From: Eubacterium sp.
Lineage (GTDB): Bacteria; Bacillota; Clostridia; Lachnospirales; Lachnospiraceae
Assembly (NCBI GenBank): GCA_017430325.1
Contig: JAFRNE010000032.1
Span: 62,001-126,000, forward strand
DNA length: 64,000 bases
Direction of reading: 5' to 3'
Shown here: piece by piece, positions 1-8,967 of the stretch
How the letters are laid out: each line of letters starts with the position of its first letter
Position numbering within the stretch: position 1 is the first letter of the stretch
Position numbers and translations under genes: made by a program
Notes under the pieces: model-generated
Seen by the model: only the letters and a program-made list of their open reading frames with translations
Told to the model about the DNA's origin: nothing
Databases searched by the model: none

Positions 1-747
1 ATTGATAACAGGTGCAAGGATCTCCTGATAACCGTGCTCCTCGTGGATGCCTCTCCAGAAGTTGAGCATAGCATTGTAAAGCTTGAAGCCTCTTGGAAGC
101 CAGTAAGGCATACCAGGTGCTGTCTCATCGAACATAAAGAGCTCCTGCTCAGGTCCGATCTTCTTGTGATCGCGCTCCATAGCCTCCTTGATGAATGCAA
201 GGTGCTCCTTAAGAGCGTTCTTATCAGGAAATACATATACATAGATTCTCTGAAGCTGGTCGCGTGTTTCATCGCCTCTCCAGTATGCGCCTGAAACCGA
301 CTTGATCTGGAATGCAGCATTCATAAGCTCCTGAGAGTTATCAACGTGAGGTCCGCGGCAGAGATCTACAAAATCATCGCCTGTGTAGTAAAGTGTGAGG
401 AGTGTATCCTCTGGAAGATCCTGAATAAGCTCCGTCTTAAACTTCTGATCCTTGAATACCTCAAGTGCCTCGGCACGACCGATCTCAACTCTCTTAAAGT
501 CCTCACGGCGCTTGATGATCTCACGCATCTTATCCTCGATAACCTTGTAATCATCCTTTGTTACAGTTCTTGGAAGTACGAAATCATAGTACATTCCGTC
601 ATCGATCTGAGGTCCGATAGCATACTGCACATTTTCCTTTCCAAAGATCTCGATAACTGCTTTTGCCAAAATATGTGCCATTGAATGGCGGTAATTTGCG
701 AGGTAATACTCTCTGTATTCCTCTTTTGACATCTCTTCTTTTGACAT
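1..747 (-). CDS. thrS: threonyl-tRNA synthetase, N-terminal 249 residues (cut by window edge)
   Basis: Charges tRNA-Thr in the cytoplasm. The visible part begins almost directly at the editing (tRNA-SAD) domain: HSMAH at residues 21-25 and CRGPHV at 130-135, followed by SGAYWRGD and the start of the class II catalytic domain (PGMPYWLPRGF). The reading frame is open to base 1, so the C-terminus lies outside. The ATG is set by GGAG about 10 bases upstream. The N-terminal TGS domain found in most bacterial ThrRS is absent, because only about 20 residues precede HSMAH. The Thr-type T-box upstream supports the identity. An upstream start restoring a TGS domain is excluded, since the preceding bases form the T-box terminator. 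Confidence 0.95.
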   Translation of the reverse strand, partial: MSKEEMSKEEYREYYLANYRHSMAHILAKAVIEIFGKENVQYAIGPQIDDGMYYDFVLPRTVTKDDYKVIEDKMREIIKRREDFKRVEIGRAEALEVFKDQKFKTELIQDLPEDTLLTLYYTGDDFVDLCRGPHVDNSQELMNAAFQIKSVSGAYWRGDETRDQLQRIYVYVFPDKNALKEHLAFIKEAMERDHKKIGPEQELFMFDETAPGMPYWLPRGFKLYNAMLNFWRGIHEEHGYQEILAPVIN

Positions 748-820
748 CTCGTTTTCTCCTTTTTTATATTTCGTTAATTGTGTACTTAATAGTTTTGTGT
801 TGATCACGGCTCATTATCAA

Positions 821-864
821 CACAAAAAAGAAAATCCCTCGCACTGTAATAACAGTGCAAGGGA
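821..864 (-). terminator. T-box-controlled intrinsic terminator before thrS
   Basis: An inverted repeat of tccct-x-gcactg and cagtgc-x-aggga (835-864, loop taataa) is followed on the minus strand by TTTTCTTTTTT. It directly follows the T-box sequence, so the antiterminator competes with it. Confidence 0.9.
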
Positions 865-1195
865 CGTGACTTTCATTTCGCGCGGTTCCACCCAGCTTAT
901 CCATACATATCATCTCTGTTTCAAAATACGTCATCCGGAAAACCCTCTCCGGGCATATCAGAAACACCAAGTCTTCTGTATAGATCTCTCATTATGATTA
1001 TAACGGAATCACCGTACCTGTTTGCAGGTCTCTCCGAGGTAGTTTTCGTGAAGGCTACTCTGCCGGACGCTTCCAGCACCGATCATCTTACAACACGCAG
1101 GAGCATTTTCTCCTTACCGGATCAACAAATATCCATCATTCCGAACACTGTTGATCAATCGGGCGTCTTTCTCTGTGACATTTCACACAGCCTAC
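821..1195 (-). promoter_or_regulatory. T-box riboswitch (threonine) in the thrS leader
   Basis: The minus-strand leader carries the conserved T-box core GGGTGGAACCGCG (bases 881-894 region), immediately followed by an intrinsic terminator and then thrS. This is the standard tRNA-sensing attenuator: uncharged tRNA pairs with the T-box and blocks the terminator. Upstream is a long structured stem I region. Two ACC (Thr) triplets are candidate specifiers, at 1027-1029 (in a GGAGAGACC context) and 1038-1040. I cannot fold the RNA, so the specifier and the exact 5' end are approximate. Confidence 0.92.
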
Positions 1196-1205
1196 TCTTC
1201 TCATC

Positions 1206-1514
1206 ATAGATTTATTAATATGAGCAACTGCAACAATAATTACAGCCAGACGTTGTCCTGCTTGCAGGGCAGCGGATGTATGTGATTATTGATATAGATT
1301 GCAAAGCAATCCATCATCGAACATTAACTCCGCAGGAGCGTCGGGCGGCTCTGCCGACCGGTTCGACGGCTGAAGTTACGATGAATTATAAAACACAGCA
1401 TCTGAAAAGTAAAGTGTTATCATTCAAAAATAAGGAGAAATAAGAAAACTATCAATTTCTTTAATATTTGTTTGCTTGCTTGATGATACGGCTTAGTAGT
1501 GCCCTGTATTTCTC
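1206..1514. other. gene-free interval between the ABC permease and the thrS leader
   Basis: No coding region is supported here. It should hold the thrS promoter and the 3' end of the ABC operon. The only structures I see are a short perfect hairpin, gattgc-aaa-gcaatc, at 1297-1311 and a GC-rich patch near 1345-1375. No U-rich terminator or clear promoter could be picked out with confidence. Confidence 0.5.
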
Positions 1515-2273
1515 TTACAGCGGCAGATCCTTCTTCTTAAATACCACTGCGCCTGTCACGAAAGCTGTCAAAGCTATAACTGAAGGGATTATCAGATGTT
1601 CTGCCCAGTCAGCCTTACCAAAAAGAACCGATTCATAATCGTAGAAGGAACATATTGTGGCATATTTCATATCCTTAAGGCCGTCAACTCCCAGCCTTCC
1701 AAACATTGAAAGCATATTTACAAGTATTGATTCTCCCACAAACGCTCCGGCGAGTCCGAGTGAATACTTCGAAGAATTGAAGATTCCCGAAAAAGCCATA
1801 CACACTGCTGCAAGCGTGAGACACACTACAAAGGCCGAGATATTTACTTCTATGATCATCTTTGTTGTTATATTTCCTGCAAGACCTGTATATCCGATTG
1901 TTGCCATGCTTATCGGATTCGATGAATTGATTGCAATATGTGCAAGCGTTTCAATTCCGAACATAAGCGCCAGTGACGCGATCATAAATACCGATTGTGT
2001 AAAAGCAACTGCTTCACGCCTGACGGATGTTGATAATACATATGCCATGGAGCCCTTGTCAACCTGACCGGCTATAAGTTTATTTGATGTCACCAGAACA
2101 TAGATGCCCGGAAGTATCGTTGTCATCATCCCGTAAAATATCGTAAACAGCATAGGCTGTGTCATTTCCAGTGCAGCAAACTGTATACAGAGTATAGTCA
2201 TTACCCCCGTCATTGCCGACCAGATAACCCAGTTTGATTTTATTGATTGTTTAAAAAGCGGTAAACTGAACAT
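1515..2273 (-). CDS. ABC-2 type transporter permease
   Basis: A 252-residue integral membrane protein with about six hydrophobic segments (for example residues 19-37, 43-62, 92-112, 137-160 and 226-245). It follows two ABC ATPase genes, 16 bases after the nearer stop, so it is the likely membrane channel of that exporter. The start is fixed by GAGGAGG before the ATG. Substrate unknown; such ATPase/ABC-2 pairs often export drugs, peptides or lipids. It is the only permease in the operon, so it may work as a homodimer with two different ATPases. Confidence 0.82.
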   Translation of the reverse strand: MFSLPLFKQSIKSNWVIWSAMTGVMTILCIQFAALEMTQPMLFTIFYGMMTTILPGIYVLVTSNKLIAGQVDKGSMAYVLSTSVRREAVAFTQSVFMIASLALMFGIETLAHIAINSSNPISMATIGYTGLAGNITTKMIIEVNISAFVVCLTLAAVCMAFSGIFNSSKYSLGLAGAFVGESILVNMLSMFGRLGVDGLKDMKYATICSFYDYESVLFGKADWAEHLIIPSVIALTAFVTGAVVFKKKDLPL

Positions 2274-2289
2274 TTTTTATCCTCCTCAT

Positions 2290-3234
2290 TTAGCTGACTT
2301 TGCTTTCTATATTTTCCATATAATAATCTTCAAGTGTGTAAGGCATATACTTCATATATCTCACGCTGTATCCGGCCAGTATTTTCATAAGTGTATTGGC
2401 ATCAGCCGCCCGGCCTGAAGCCACCTTTATGATCACATGTCGATGCTCCCGGCTAAAGCTCTCAACCTCGAAAGGATTCGCCTCCATGAAGTTTCTGAAC
2501 TTCTCATCCGTCTCGAAGCCTATCCGGTATCTCTTCTCCTCCCTGTCAGAGTAAACGCTACTGTTGATCTCCTCTATAAATCTCCCGTTATGGATGAAAC
2601 CGACTCTGTCGCAGGTATCATCAAGCTCCTTAAAAATATGACTGCTCATAAATACGGTGCATCCTCTTTTTTTCTCCCGTAATATAAGTTCTATAAGCGT
2701 ATCTCTCATCAAAGGATCAAGCCCCGTAGATGGTTCATCCAGTAGCAGAACATCCGGTTTACCCATAAAAGCTGCGACCAGTGCGGTCTTCTGCTTCATG
2801 CCCTTGCTCATTCTCCTGAGTCCTGCACTTACATCTATCTTAAACATATCTATCAATTCATTTATATATTCCATATCCTTAATTCCAAGGAACTGTGCCT
2901 GAAGCCTCAGGAAATCACTTCCGCTCCCGACATCCGGAAAATCAATCTCTCCCGGAACATAACCGACTCTGTTCATATATTTGTGAGATGTCTTCCATGA
3001 CGGTATGCCAAGTATACTGCACTGACCCTTGTCAGGTTTCAGAAATCCCATAAGCTGCCTCATAGTCGTAGTCTTCCCGCTGCCATTGGTTCCTACAAGT
3101 CCGTAAACCTCGCCCTTTCTGATTGAAAAATCAAAATCAAATACACCTCTTCCATGTCCGTAATCCTTTGTTATATGATCTACCCTGATGACTTCCTCAG
3201 AGTGATCCATGGTCCTCTTATCATCCAAACCCAT
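2290..3234 (-). CDS. ABC transporter ATP-binding protein (second of two)
   Basis: A 314-residue ATPase with Walker A GTNGSGKTTT, signature region RRMSKGMKQK, Walker B/D-loop LLLDEPSTGLDP and the H-loop SSHIF. About 80 C-terminal residues follow the nucleotide-binding domain, as in the DrrA/CcmA-like ABC-2 ATPases. It is clearly paralogous to the upstream ATPase (both contain KDYGHGRGVFD), which suggests tandem duplication. GGGAG is eight bases before the ATG. It probably drives the permease just downstream. Confidence 0.9.
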   Translation of the reverse strand: MGLDDKRTMDHSEEVIRVDHITKDYGHGRGVFDFDFSIRKGEVYGLVGTNGSGKTTTMRQLMGFLKPDKGQCSILGIPSWKTSHKYMNRVGYVPGEIDFPDVGSGSDFLRLQAQFLGIKDMEYINELIDMFKIDVSAGLRRMSKGMKQKTALVAAFMGKPDVLLLDEPSTGLDPLMRDTLIELILREKKRGCTVFMSSHIFKELDDTCDRVGFIHNGRFIEEINSSVYSDREEKRYRIGFETDEKFRNFMEANPFEVESFSREHRHVIIKVASGRAADANTLMKILAGYSVRYMKYMPYTLEDYYMENIESKVS

Positions 3235-3324
3235 TATCTGTACTCCCTTCCGTTAACTTTACGTTCCGGCTCTTTATCCGTTATCTCTTCCATTCACTGT
3301 ACGATCCGGCTGTTTATCACCGTA

Positions 3325-4326
3325 TTATCCCAGTGCAAAGCTTTTATCATTTTTATAAAAATGCATGAAAAACTCTTCCAGACTGACCGAATGTTCCTTG
3401 AAACCCTTGATCCTGAAGGATGACAGCAGTCTTATGAATGTATTTATATTTCCGTCATCCACCGATACGCTGCACGAACAGTTCCCCATGTCCACACTCT
3501 GTATAGTATTTCCCAAGTCCAGGCTGCCTCGATCACCGGTAAATCCCCGGACCTTAGCACTGCTTTCCGTAAATTCCTTCATACTTCCTTCGTCTGCAAA
3601 ATACACTGTAAATATATTTTTCAGGCCGTGCTTAACGTCTGCCGAGTCAAGTGTTGAAACCAGCCGCCCATCCTTAATGATCGCTATCCTGTCACAAAGA
3701 GCTTCTACCTCCGAAAAAATATGGCTCGAGAGAAGTATGGTTTTTCCTCTTTTCTTCTCATCCCGGATGAATCCCGTAAATCTTTCCTGCATTACAGGAT
3801 CCAGTCCCGATGTAGGCTCATCCAGAAGCAGTATCTTCGGATCATCCATAAATGCAGTTACAACAGCCAGCTTCCTTTTCTCGCCTATACTCATCCTTTT
3901 TACACTTCCTGACGGATCAAGCTCAAATATATCCAGCAATTCCTTTAGTCTTTTGCAGGCGTACTCATCACTTCCGTCAATGCCCTTAAGACCTCTCATC
4001 ATATTTATGAACCCGTATCCGTCCAGACCATCGGGAAGATTTACTTCTCCGGGAAGATATCCGACATCCCTTATCAATCTGCTGTGCTTCTTCCAGCTGT
4101 CCAGACCATTTATCAAAGCCAGGCCCTTCTGAGGCTTTGAAAACCCCATCAGATGTCTCATCGTTGTTGATTTTCCGGCTCCGTTCGGTCCGAGAAAACC
4201 AAGCGTCTCTCCTTCGCCGACACAGAAGCTTACATCAAATACACCTCTTCCGTGTCCGTAATCTTTTGTAAGTTCCTTTACCTCTATCGGTCCGTTCTGC
4301 CTTTCTTTATCATCATATTTCTGCAT
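3325..4326 (-). CDS. ABC transporter ATP-binding protein (first of two)
   Basis: A 333-residue ATPase with Walker A GPNGAGKST, signature RMSIGEKRK, Walker B LLLDEPTSGLDP and switch His in SSHIF. The C-terminal extension resembles that of its downstream paralogue. I chose ATG 4326 because AAGGAGG lies nine bases upstream. In-frame starts at 4335 and 4359 would overlap or precede that site. It is the first gene of the transporter operon, roughly 200 bases beyond the terminator of the adjacent two-component system, which may control it. Confidence 0.9.
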   Translation of the reverse strand: MQKYDDKERQNGPIEVKELTKDYGHGRGVFDVSFCVGEGETLGFLGPNGAGKSTTMRHLMGFSKPQKGLALINGLDSWKKHSRLIRDVGYLPGEVNLPDGLDGYGFINMMRGLKGIDGSDEYACKRLKELLDIFELDPSGSVKRMSIGEKRKLAVVTAFMDDPKILLLDEPTSGLDPVMQERFTGFIRDEKKRGKTILLSSHIFSEVEALCDRIAIIKDGRLVSTLDSADVKHGLKNIFTVYFADEGSMKEFTESSAKVRGFTGDRGSLDLGNTIQSVDMGNCSCSVSVDDGNINTFIRLLSSFRIKGFKEHSVSLEEFFMHFYKNDKSFALG

Positions 4327-4526
4327 TCTGTTCATCCTCCTTACATTCCTTTGTGTCACAGGTAGACTTACTGTCTGTACTTTTCATCTTTCATTGGCAT
4401 AAATATACACAAAGTTTTTTTAACAAATGTTTGAGTTTTGTTTCTGTTTTGTTAATTTCACCGGTTTTTCGGACGAACCCGCACATTTAGACATATTTAT
4501 AAATAATTACGGAACGATGCAAAATA

Positions 4527-4570
4527 AAAAGACCGAAAAGCCATTTTTCTTTTGACTTTACGGTCTTCTT
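4527..4570 (-). terminator. intrinsic terminator after the histidine kinase gene
   Basis: On the minus strand AAGACCGTAAAG pairs with CTTTTCGGTCTT and is followed by a T-rich run (TTTATTTT). It lies directly downstream of the kinase stop codon and separates the regulator-kinase transcript from the ABC operon. Confidence 0.85.
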
Positions 4571-4572
4571 TT

Positions 4573-5772
4573 TTATTTCTTTAATCTTACTGTAAAACAG
4601 CTGCCTTTTCCGGGTTCACTCTCAACACTTATCTCTCCGTCAAGAAGCCTGATTATCCTTAATGTCAGAGCGAGGCCCAAACCGTTCCCCTCTGTAGCAT
4701 GAGATGTATCTCCCTGATAGAATTTGTCAAATATATGCTTCCTTGTTTCCTCCGTCATCCCGCATCCGTCATCAGTAACGGTGACTGTTATGCTATTATC
4801 TGTGCTGTACTGTCTGATACCTATATGTCCGCCCTCAGGCGTAAATTTGATTGCATTTGACAGAAGATTATTCCAGACAAGCTCCAGCATATCAGGATCG
4901 GAACGACTCACCGCTCTATCCTCAACATCCACGTCAATTTCTATATTTTTCTTCTCCCAGCGGTCCTCAAACTGAATTATTGAATCGCATAGATTTCTTG
5001 AGATATCAACCTCGGACAGTTCCGGAGCTATCCTCTGATGCTCTAAACGATTGAGCCTCAGGATATTTGAGACGAGCTCCGTCATCTTGACTGACGCCTC
5101 CTCTATGATACCGGCATATTCCTTCATCCTTTCCGGCGTACATCCCGGCATCTGCATAAGCTCGGCATGATTTTTGATAACTGCCATTGGTGTCTTCAGT
5201 TCGTGTGACACATTCGATATGAAGTCCTGTTTCAGGGTCTCTATGCTTCCCAGCTCCTCGATCATGGTATTCAGATCATTTATCATCACATCCAGATAAT
5301 CAATCTTATCCTCAGCTGTATGAATCGGCTCTATACTGATATCAAAATTACCCTTGGCCACTTCTTTCGTAACATCCGACAATTCCTGAAGCGGTACATC
5401 ATATATCTTCCTGATGGTATTTCTGACATATAACGTCAGCAGCCCGGCAACGAAAAGCCAGTAAAATACCATTACATGTGCCTGAATGATCGCCGGCCAC
5501 TCAAACTTCTGCATCAGTAAAATGATTCCGACATGAACTCCGGCAAGCACAAGCAAAGACCCCAGGATTATCCAGAAAAGCGACAGCGGAAAACGGGACT
5601 CCCTGACCTTACCGACTCCGAAGGCATTTTCGATCGCACCGCCGCTCTTTTTTACGTCTTCTCTTTTTTCATCCCCGGAGGCTTTATTTCTTGAAATAAT
5701 AATATGCTCATCTCCGGACAAACTTATATATTTATGTTTCACTACTTTTCTGACTCTCCTTACAAAGATCAA
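4573..5772 (-). CDS. sensor histidine kinase (HAMP, HisKA, HATPase)
   Basis: A 399-residue membrane kinase. A basic cytoplasmic N-terminus of about 60 residues precedes two membrane segments (about 63-88 and 97-117) with almost no outside loop. A HAMP-like linker, phosphoacceptor His190 in SHELKTP, N-box WNNLLSNAIKF, G1 DDGCGM and G2 GNGLGLAL follow. The short loop suggests sensing within the membrane or through a partner, as in cell-envelope stress kinases. The start is TTG, overlapping the regulator stop in TTGA, so the pair is translationally coupled. The likely partner is the upstream OmpR-type regulator. Confidence 0.93.
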   Translation of the reverse strand: MIFVRRVRKVVKHKYISLSGDEHIIISRNKASGDEKREDVKKSGGAIENAFGVGKVRESRFPLSLFWIILGSLLVLAGVHVGIILLMQKFEWPAIIQAHVMVFYWLFVAGLLTLYVRNTIRKIYDVPLQELSDVTKEVAKGNFDISIEPIHTAEDKIDYLDVMINDLNTMIEELGSIETLKQDFISNVSHELKTPMAVIKNHAELMQMPGCTPERMKEYAGIIEEASVKMTELVSNILRLNRLEHQRIAPELSEVDISRNLCDSIIQFEDRWEKKNIEIDVDVEDRAVSRSDPDMLELVWNNLLSNAIKFTPEGGHIGIRQYSTDNSITVTVTDDGCGMTEETRKHIFDKFYQGDTSHATEGNGLGLALTLRIIRLLDGEISVESEPGKGSCFTVRLKK

Positions 5773-6440
5773 ATATAAACCGCCTTATATCCCAATCCAC
5801 GCACGGTCTTTATCTCAAATCCGTCACAATCCGACAGCTTATCACGCAGCTTGGTAACGTATACATCAACCGCCCTGAGACTCGTATCAGAATCGATCCC
5901 CCAGAATTCATCCATAAGTGCCGCTCTCGAAAAGGTCTTCTTCGGATATGAAAGAAGCTTAAATATGATATTGAATTCTCTTGTTGTAAGTGCTATTTCC
6001 TCACCGTCTATCTCAGCAGTCATCGCATCGGCATCAAGTGTAAGGTTTCCAACGGTTATTTTTCTTTCCTGCTCAATATTTGCTCTTCTGAGAAGAGCAT
6101 TTACCCTCATCAGAAGTTCATCCAGTTCTATCGGTTTCACCATATAATCGTCTATGCCTATCTGGAATCCCCTCTGTTTAGATGCGAGATCATCCCTTGC
6201 GGACATGAAAAGTATCGGTATGGTCTTATTTATACCTCTGATGGTTTTGGCAAATTCATACCCGTCCGTACCCGGCAGCATGATATCCGATATGATCATT
6301 TCATACAGATTGTTATACATCTCGTCATAGGCATCATTTACAGTCATACAGCCCTTCGCGGAAAAACCATTATCTGAAAGAAATGTACAGACAAGTTTAT
6401 TTAATCTTTCATCATCTTCAACTACTAAAATATGTACCAT
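5769..6440 (-). CDS. OmpR-family response regulator
   Basis: A receiver domain (acidic pair in VVEDDE, phosphoacceptor Asp52 in ISDIMLPG, Lys in DYMVKPIE) is followed by a winged-helix DNA-binding domain (TTREFNIIFKLL, AVDVYVTKLRDKL, VRGLGYK). Length about 223 residues, normal for the family. ATG 6440 is preferred over TTG 6446 because AAAGGG is suitably spaced before it. It shares a four-base overlap with the kinase gene. Target unknown; the downstream ABC operon is the obvious candidate. Confidence 0.94.
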   Translation of the reverse strand: MVHILVVEDDERLNKLVCTFLSDNGFSAKGCMTVNDAYDEMYNNLYEMIISDIMLPGTDGYEFAKTIRGINKTIPILFMSARDDLASKQRGFQIGIDDYMVKPIELDELLMRVNALLRRANIEQERKITVGNLTLDADAMTAEIDGEEIALTTREFNIIFKLLSYPKKTFSRAALMDEFWGIDSDTSLRAVDVYVTKLRDKLSDCDGFEIKTVRGLGYKAVYI

Positions 6441-6457
6441 ATCCAATCCCTTTCCGA

Positions 6458-6565
6458 ATCACACAATATCCCCAAAGTAAATAGCCGCCATACATCACAC
6501 AATACCCAAAAAGCAAATAGCCGCCATACATCACACAGCATCCAAACAGCAGACATCCGTCAAGC
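6458..6565. repeat. three tandem 36-bp repeats upstream of the response regulator
   Basis: Units start at 6458, 6494 and 6530, each beginning atcacacar. The first two are nearly identical, sharing aaatagccgccatac at their ends. The third is diverged. They occupy the region just upstream of the response regulator start, so they may hold direct binding sites or be a neutral microduplication. Confidence 0.85.
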
Positions 6566-6704
6566 AACAACAACTAGTGCTGCAACGCATCCGCGAAGTT
6601 TTTATATAAGAAACTCAGTTTCATATATATAAGAAAAGCCGCCCTGACATTTTTACAAATAAAGGAACGGCTAGTCTTATTTATTAGGCCCTGTTAATGA
6701 TATT

Positions 6705-7076
6705 TTATTTCTCCATCTCTGTCTTTGCATCAGGAGCATTTTTCTGAACGCTCGCAATACCGTTCTTGCAGCTCTTCATAGCCTTGTAGCCCTCACTTGT
6801 AGCGATGATCTGGCCATTCGTAGCTTTAAGGCGGAATCTGAACTCGCCGGCCTTGTCAGTATAGATCTCAAACTTAGGATTCTTCTCTTTTGCGAAGCCT
6901 TCTACTGTCTGATCTTCAATTGCTGCAACTGTTGCATTCTTCTGAATACTTGCGATACCCTTCTTGCAGGTAGCCAGTGACTTGTAAACCTGTGAAGAAG
7001 CGATAACTTCGCCATTTCCTGCCTTAAGATCGAACTTAAAGCCTGTCTTTGCTTCCTTGATAACAAATTTGCCCAT
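6705..7076 (-). CDS. YegP-like DUF1508 doublet protein
   Basis: A 123-residue soluble protein made of two tandem DUF1508 units. The first (about residues 1-57) carries GNGEVIASSQVYKS and KKGIASIQKNA. The second (about 65-118) carries TNGQIIATSEGYK and KNGIASVQKNA. Small proteins of this family (E. coli YegP is one) are widespread, and their biochemical role is poorly defined. GTGAGGT before the ATG supports the start. It appears to be a single-gene unit, with a short hairpin (7110-7146) in its leader. Confidence 0.9.
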   Translation of the reverse strand: MGKFVIKEAKTGFKFDLKAGNGEVIASSQVYKSLATCKKGIASIQKNATVAAIEDQTVEGFAKEKNPKFEIYTDKAGEFRFRLKATNGQIIATSEGYKAMKSCKNGIASVQKNAPDAKTEMEK

Positions 7077-7245
7077 AGAAAATACCTCACTTTCTATAAA
7101 TTAACCCCTGGTACGGTGATGTTTTATGCCATCCTTTAACCGTACCTGTGCCGCAGAATTCGCTCCTCTGCCGCACTAATATCCTTATGAAATGATTATA
7201 CTTTATACACCATATTATAACAAGTAGCAAAATGAAACATATTCG

Positions 7246-8940
7246 TTATTGAACCTTACCACCCTTTATATAGTAAGACTTTCCGTCATATGTTACATAA
7301 CCGTTGTAGCTGAAATCAACCTTGCCGCCTTTACACTTCCACCATCCGTACTGATTCTTTGCAACTCCGTTGTAATTGAAGTCAACCTTGCCGCCTTTCA
7401 GTTTCCACCAGCCATTTTCGTTCTTCTCAACTGTATTGCAGTTAAAATCAACCTTACCATTGACTATACGCCACCAGCCGCTCGAATTCTGGGCAATACC
7501 GGTATATGAGAAATCAACCTTACCGTTTCTGATGACCCACCAGCCACTGCTGTTTTTCTCTACAGAATTGATAAACTGAACCTTGCCTCCGCTGACATAC
7601 CACCAGCCGCTCTCGCCGTTTACGGTTCCCTTCATAACATCCTTCTTGGTGAAGTCAACCTTACCGCCCTTGCAGTACCACCAGCCGTTTTCGTTCTTGG
7701 CAAAGCCTGTGAAATTAAAGTTAACCTTACCGTTCTGGATGACCCACCAGCCATTGCTGTTCTTCTCTACGGAGTTAACCATCTGAACCTTACCGGCATT
7801 TACATACCACCATGCATTCTGACCGTTAACATTTGCCTTGATAACGTCTCTCTTTGTGTTAAGAGCACCGTTTGTTACGTAAGCAAAGCTTCCGTCAGGC
7901 TGCTTCTGAAACTGATCCTTGGAATAGATGATAGCCGTATTCCTGGCTATTTCCATCTCTATATCTCCGGTCATCACATTATTCAGATCATCAGACACAA
8001 CCCAGTGATACCTATTTGTACCCGAATCAACAAAAAGCTTATGGTTCTTATACAGATCAACCAGGTTAGAGCATGCACTTATATTAACATACTTCAGCTT
8101 CGGGCAATCGCAAGCACGTAATATCCTCATGTTATTCTTGCCTGATACGCTTATTGAAGTCACGTAATCATTGTATTCTGTATTAATCTGTGTCAAATTT
8201 GGTTTATTGGCCAGTTCCAGCGTTTTGATCTTCGTATTACCAATATCAATAAATTCAAGCTCTGTCAGAAAACTTACATCGAGAGATGATATGTCATTTC
8301 CATGAACGCTGATTTCATGAATCTGCTTGTTATTTTTAAGGTTAAGTGATGTTATTTTACTGTCAATAATAGTTAAGTTTTTCAGTTTTGTGTTTTTACT
8401 TATGTCGATAGAACTGATCTTAGACTGACAAATATTTAAACCGGTCAATTCGGTATTTGTGCTCACATCAACGCTCGAAATAGCTGTCATTATAAGTGTT
8501 AGTTCTGAAAGCTTAGTACAACCTTTTACATTGACGGCAGTCATACCGGTCGGTCCGTCAATCCCTATAATTCTGATATTCTTATTCTTAGTGAAATCAG
8601 CTGCTGTAAGCTCATCACCATAATAGTAAAAGGTCTCAAGTTCTGTCAGATATTCTATCCCCTTGATGCTTTTTGCATTATCATTATCTTTATTATAATC
8701 ACCATCCAAATTCATAGAAGTGGCATTTGCTATTTCCTTAGAATTAAGCTTGCCATCCTTATTTGTATCAAAGTTGTCTTTGATATATTGTCTAAAGATC
8801 GCATCCGGGAAGTTTGTCGCATTTATAGCAACATCTCCGGCTGCCTCTAAGCTTCTGCCATTTCCCGCAGCTCCTGTGGCCGCAAATACAGCCGCTATAG
8901 CCATACAGCCTATAGTTTTTCTAAAACCCAGTTTTCTCAT
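7246..8940 (-). CDS. secreted leucine-rich repeat protein with C-terminal Trp-rich repeats
   Basis: A 564-residue exported protein. A signal peptide (about residues 1-34) is followed by an EF-hand-like segment ([13 protein letters not shown], near 58-70). About ten Listeria-type leucine-rich repeats of roughly 21 residues (such as [15 protein letters not shown]) span about 85-290. A spacer leads to nine repeats of about 22 residues with the core GWWxxxGGKVDF, from about residue 375 to the end. Proteins of this build are common on Lachnospiraceae surfaces. The aromatic repeats resemble cell-wall- or glycan-binding modules, but their ligand is unproven. The gene lies 27 bases after the GH9 cellulase gene, so the two are probably co-transcribed. 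Confidence 0.85.
   Translation of the reverse strand: MRKLGFRKTIGCMAIAAVFAATGAAGNGRSLEAAGDVAINATNFPDAIFRQYIKDNFDTNKDGKLNSKEIANATSMNLDGDYNKDNDNAKSIKGIEYLTELETFYYYGDELTAADFTKNKNIRIIGIDGPTGMTAVNVKGCTKLSELTLIMTAISSVDVSTNTELTGLNICQSKISSIDISKNTKLKNLTIIDSKITSLNLKNNKQIHEISVHGNDISSLDVSFLTELEFIDIGNTKIKTLELANKPNLTQINTEYNDYVTSISVSGKNNMRILRACDCPKLKYVNISACSNLVDLYKNHKLFVDSGTNRYHWVVSDDLNNVMTGDIEMEIARNTAIIYSKDQFQKQPDGSFAYVTNGALNTKRDVIKANVNGQNAWWYVNAGKVQMVNSVEKNSNGWWVIQNGKVNFNFTGFAKNENGWWYCKGGKVDFTKKDVMKGTVNGESGWWYVSGGKVQFINSVEKNSSGWWVIRNGKVDFSYTGIAQNSSGWWRIVNGKVDFNCNTVEKNENGWWKLKGGKVDFNYNGVAKNQYGWWKCKGGKVDFSYNGYVTYDGKSYYIKGGKVQ
7249..7815 (-). repeat. array of nine Trp-rich (GWW...GGKVDF) coding repeats
   Basis: The 3' third of the gene codes for nine units: one AWW, seven GWW and a terminal SYY unit. 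Units 1-2 and 4-5 match each other better than their neighbours (both have NSVEKNS then WWVI), so a larger block was duplicated after the single units arose. Confidence 0.85.
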
Positions 8941-8967
8941 ACCTTACCTCCTCCTCTGTGTAAAACA

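Noticed and set aside
797..1209. Short open frames on the plus strand in the thrS leader
   Set aside because: They overlap the T-box and its terminator on the opposite strand and show no protein-like composition.
6432..6632. 66-residue frame covering the 36-bp repeats
   Set aside because: The repeat period is a multiple of three, which creates an open frame by chance. There is no ribosome site and it runs opposite to the regulator.
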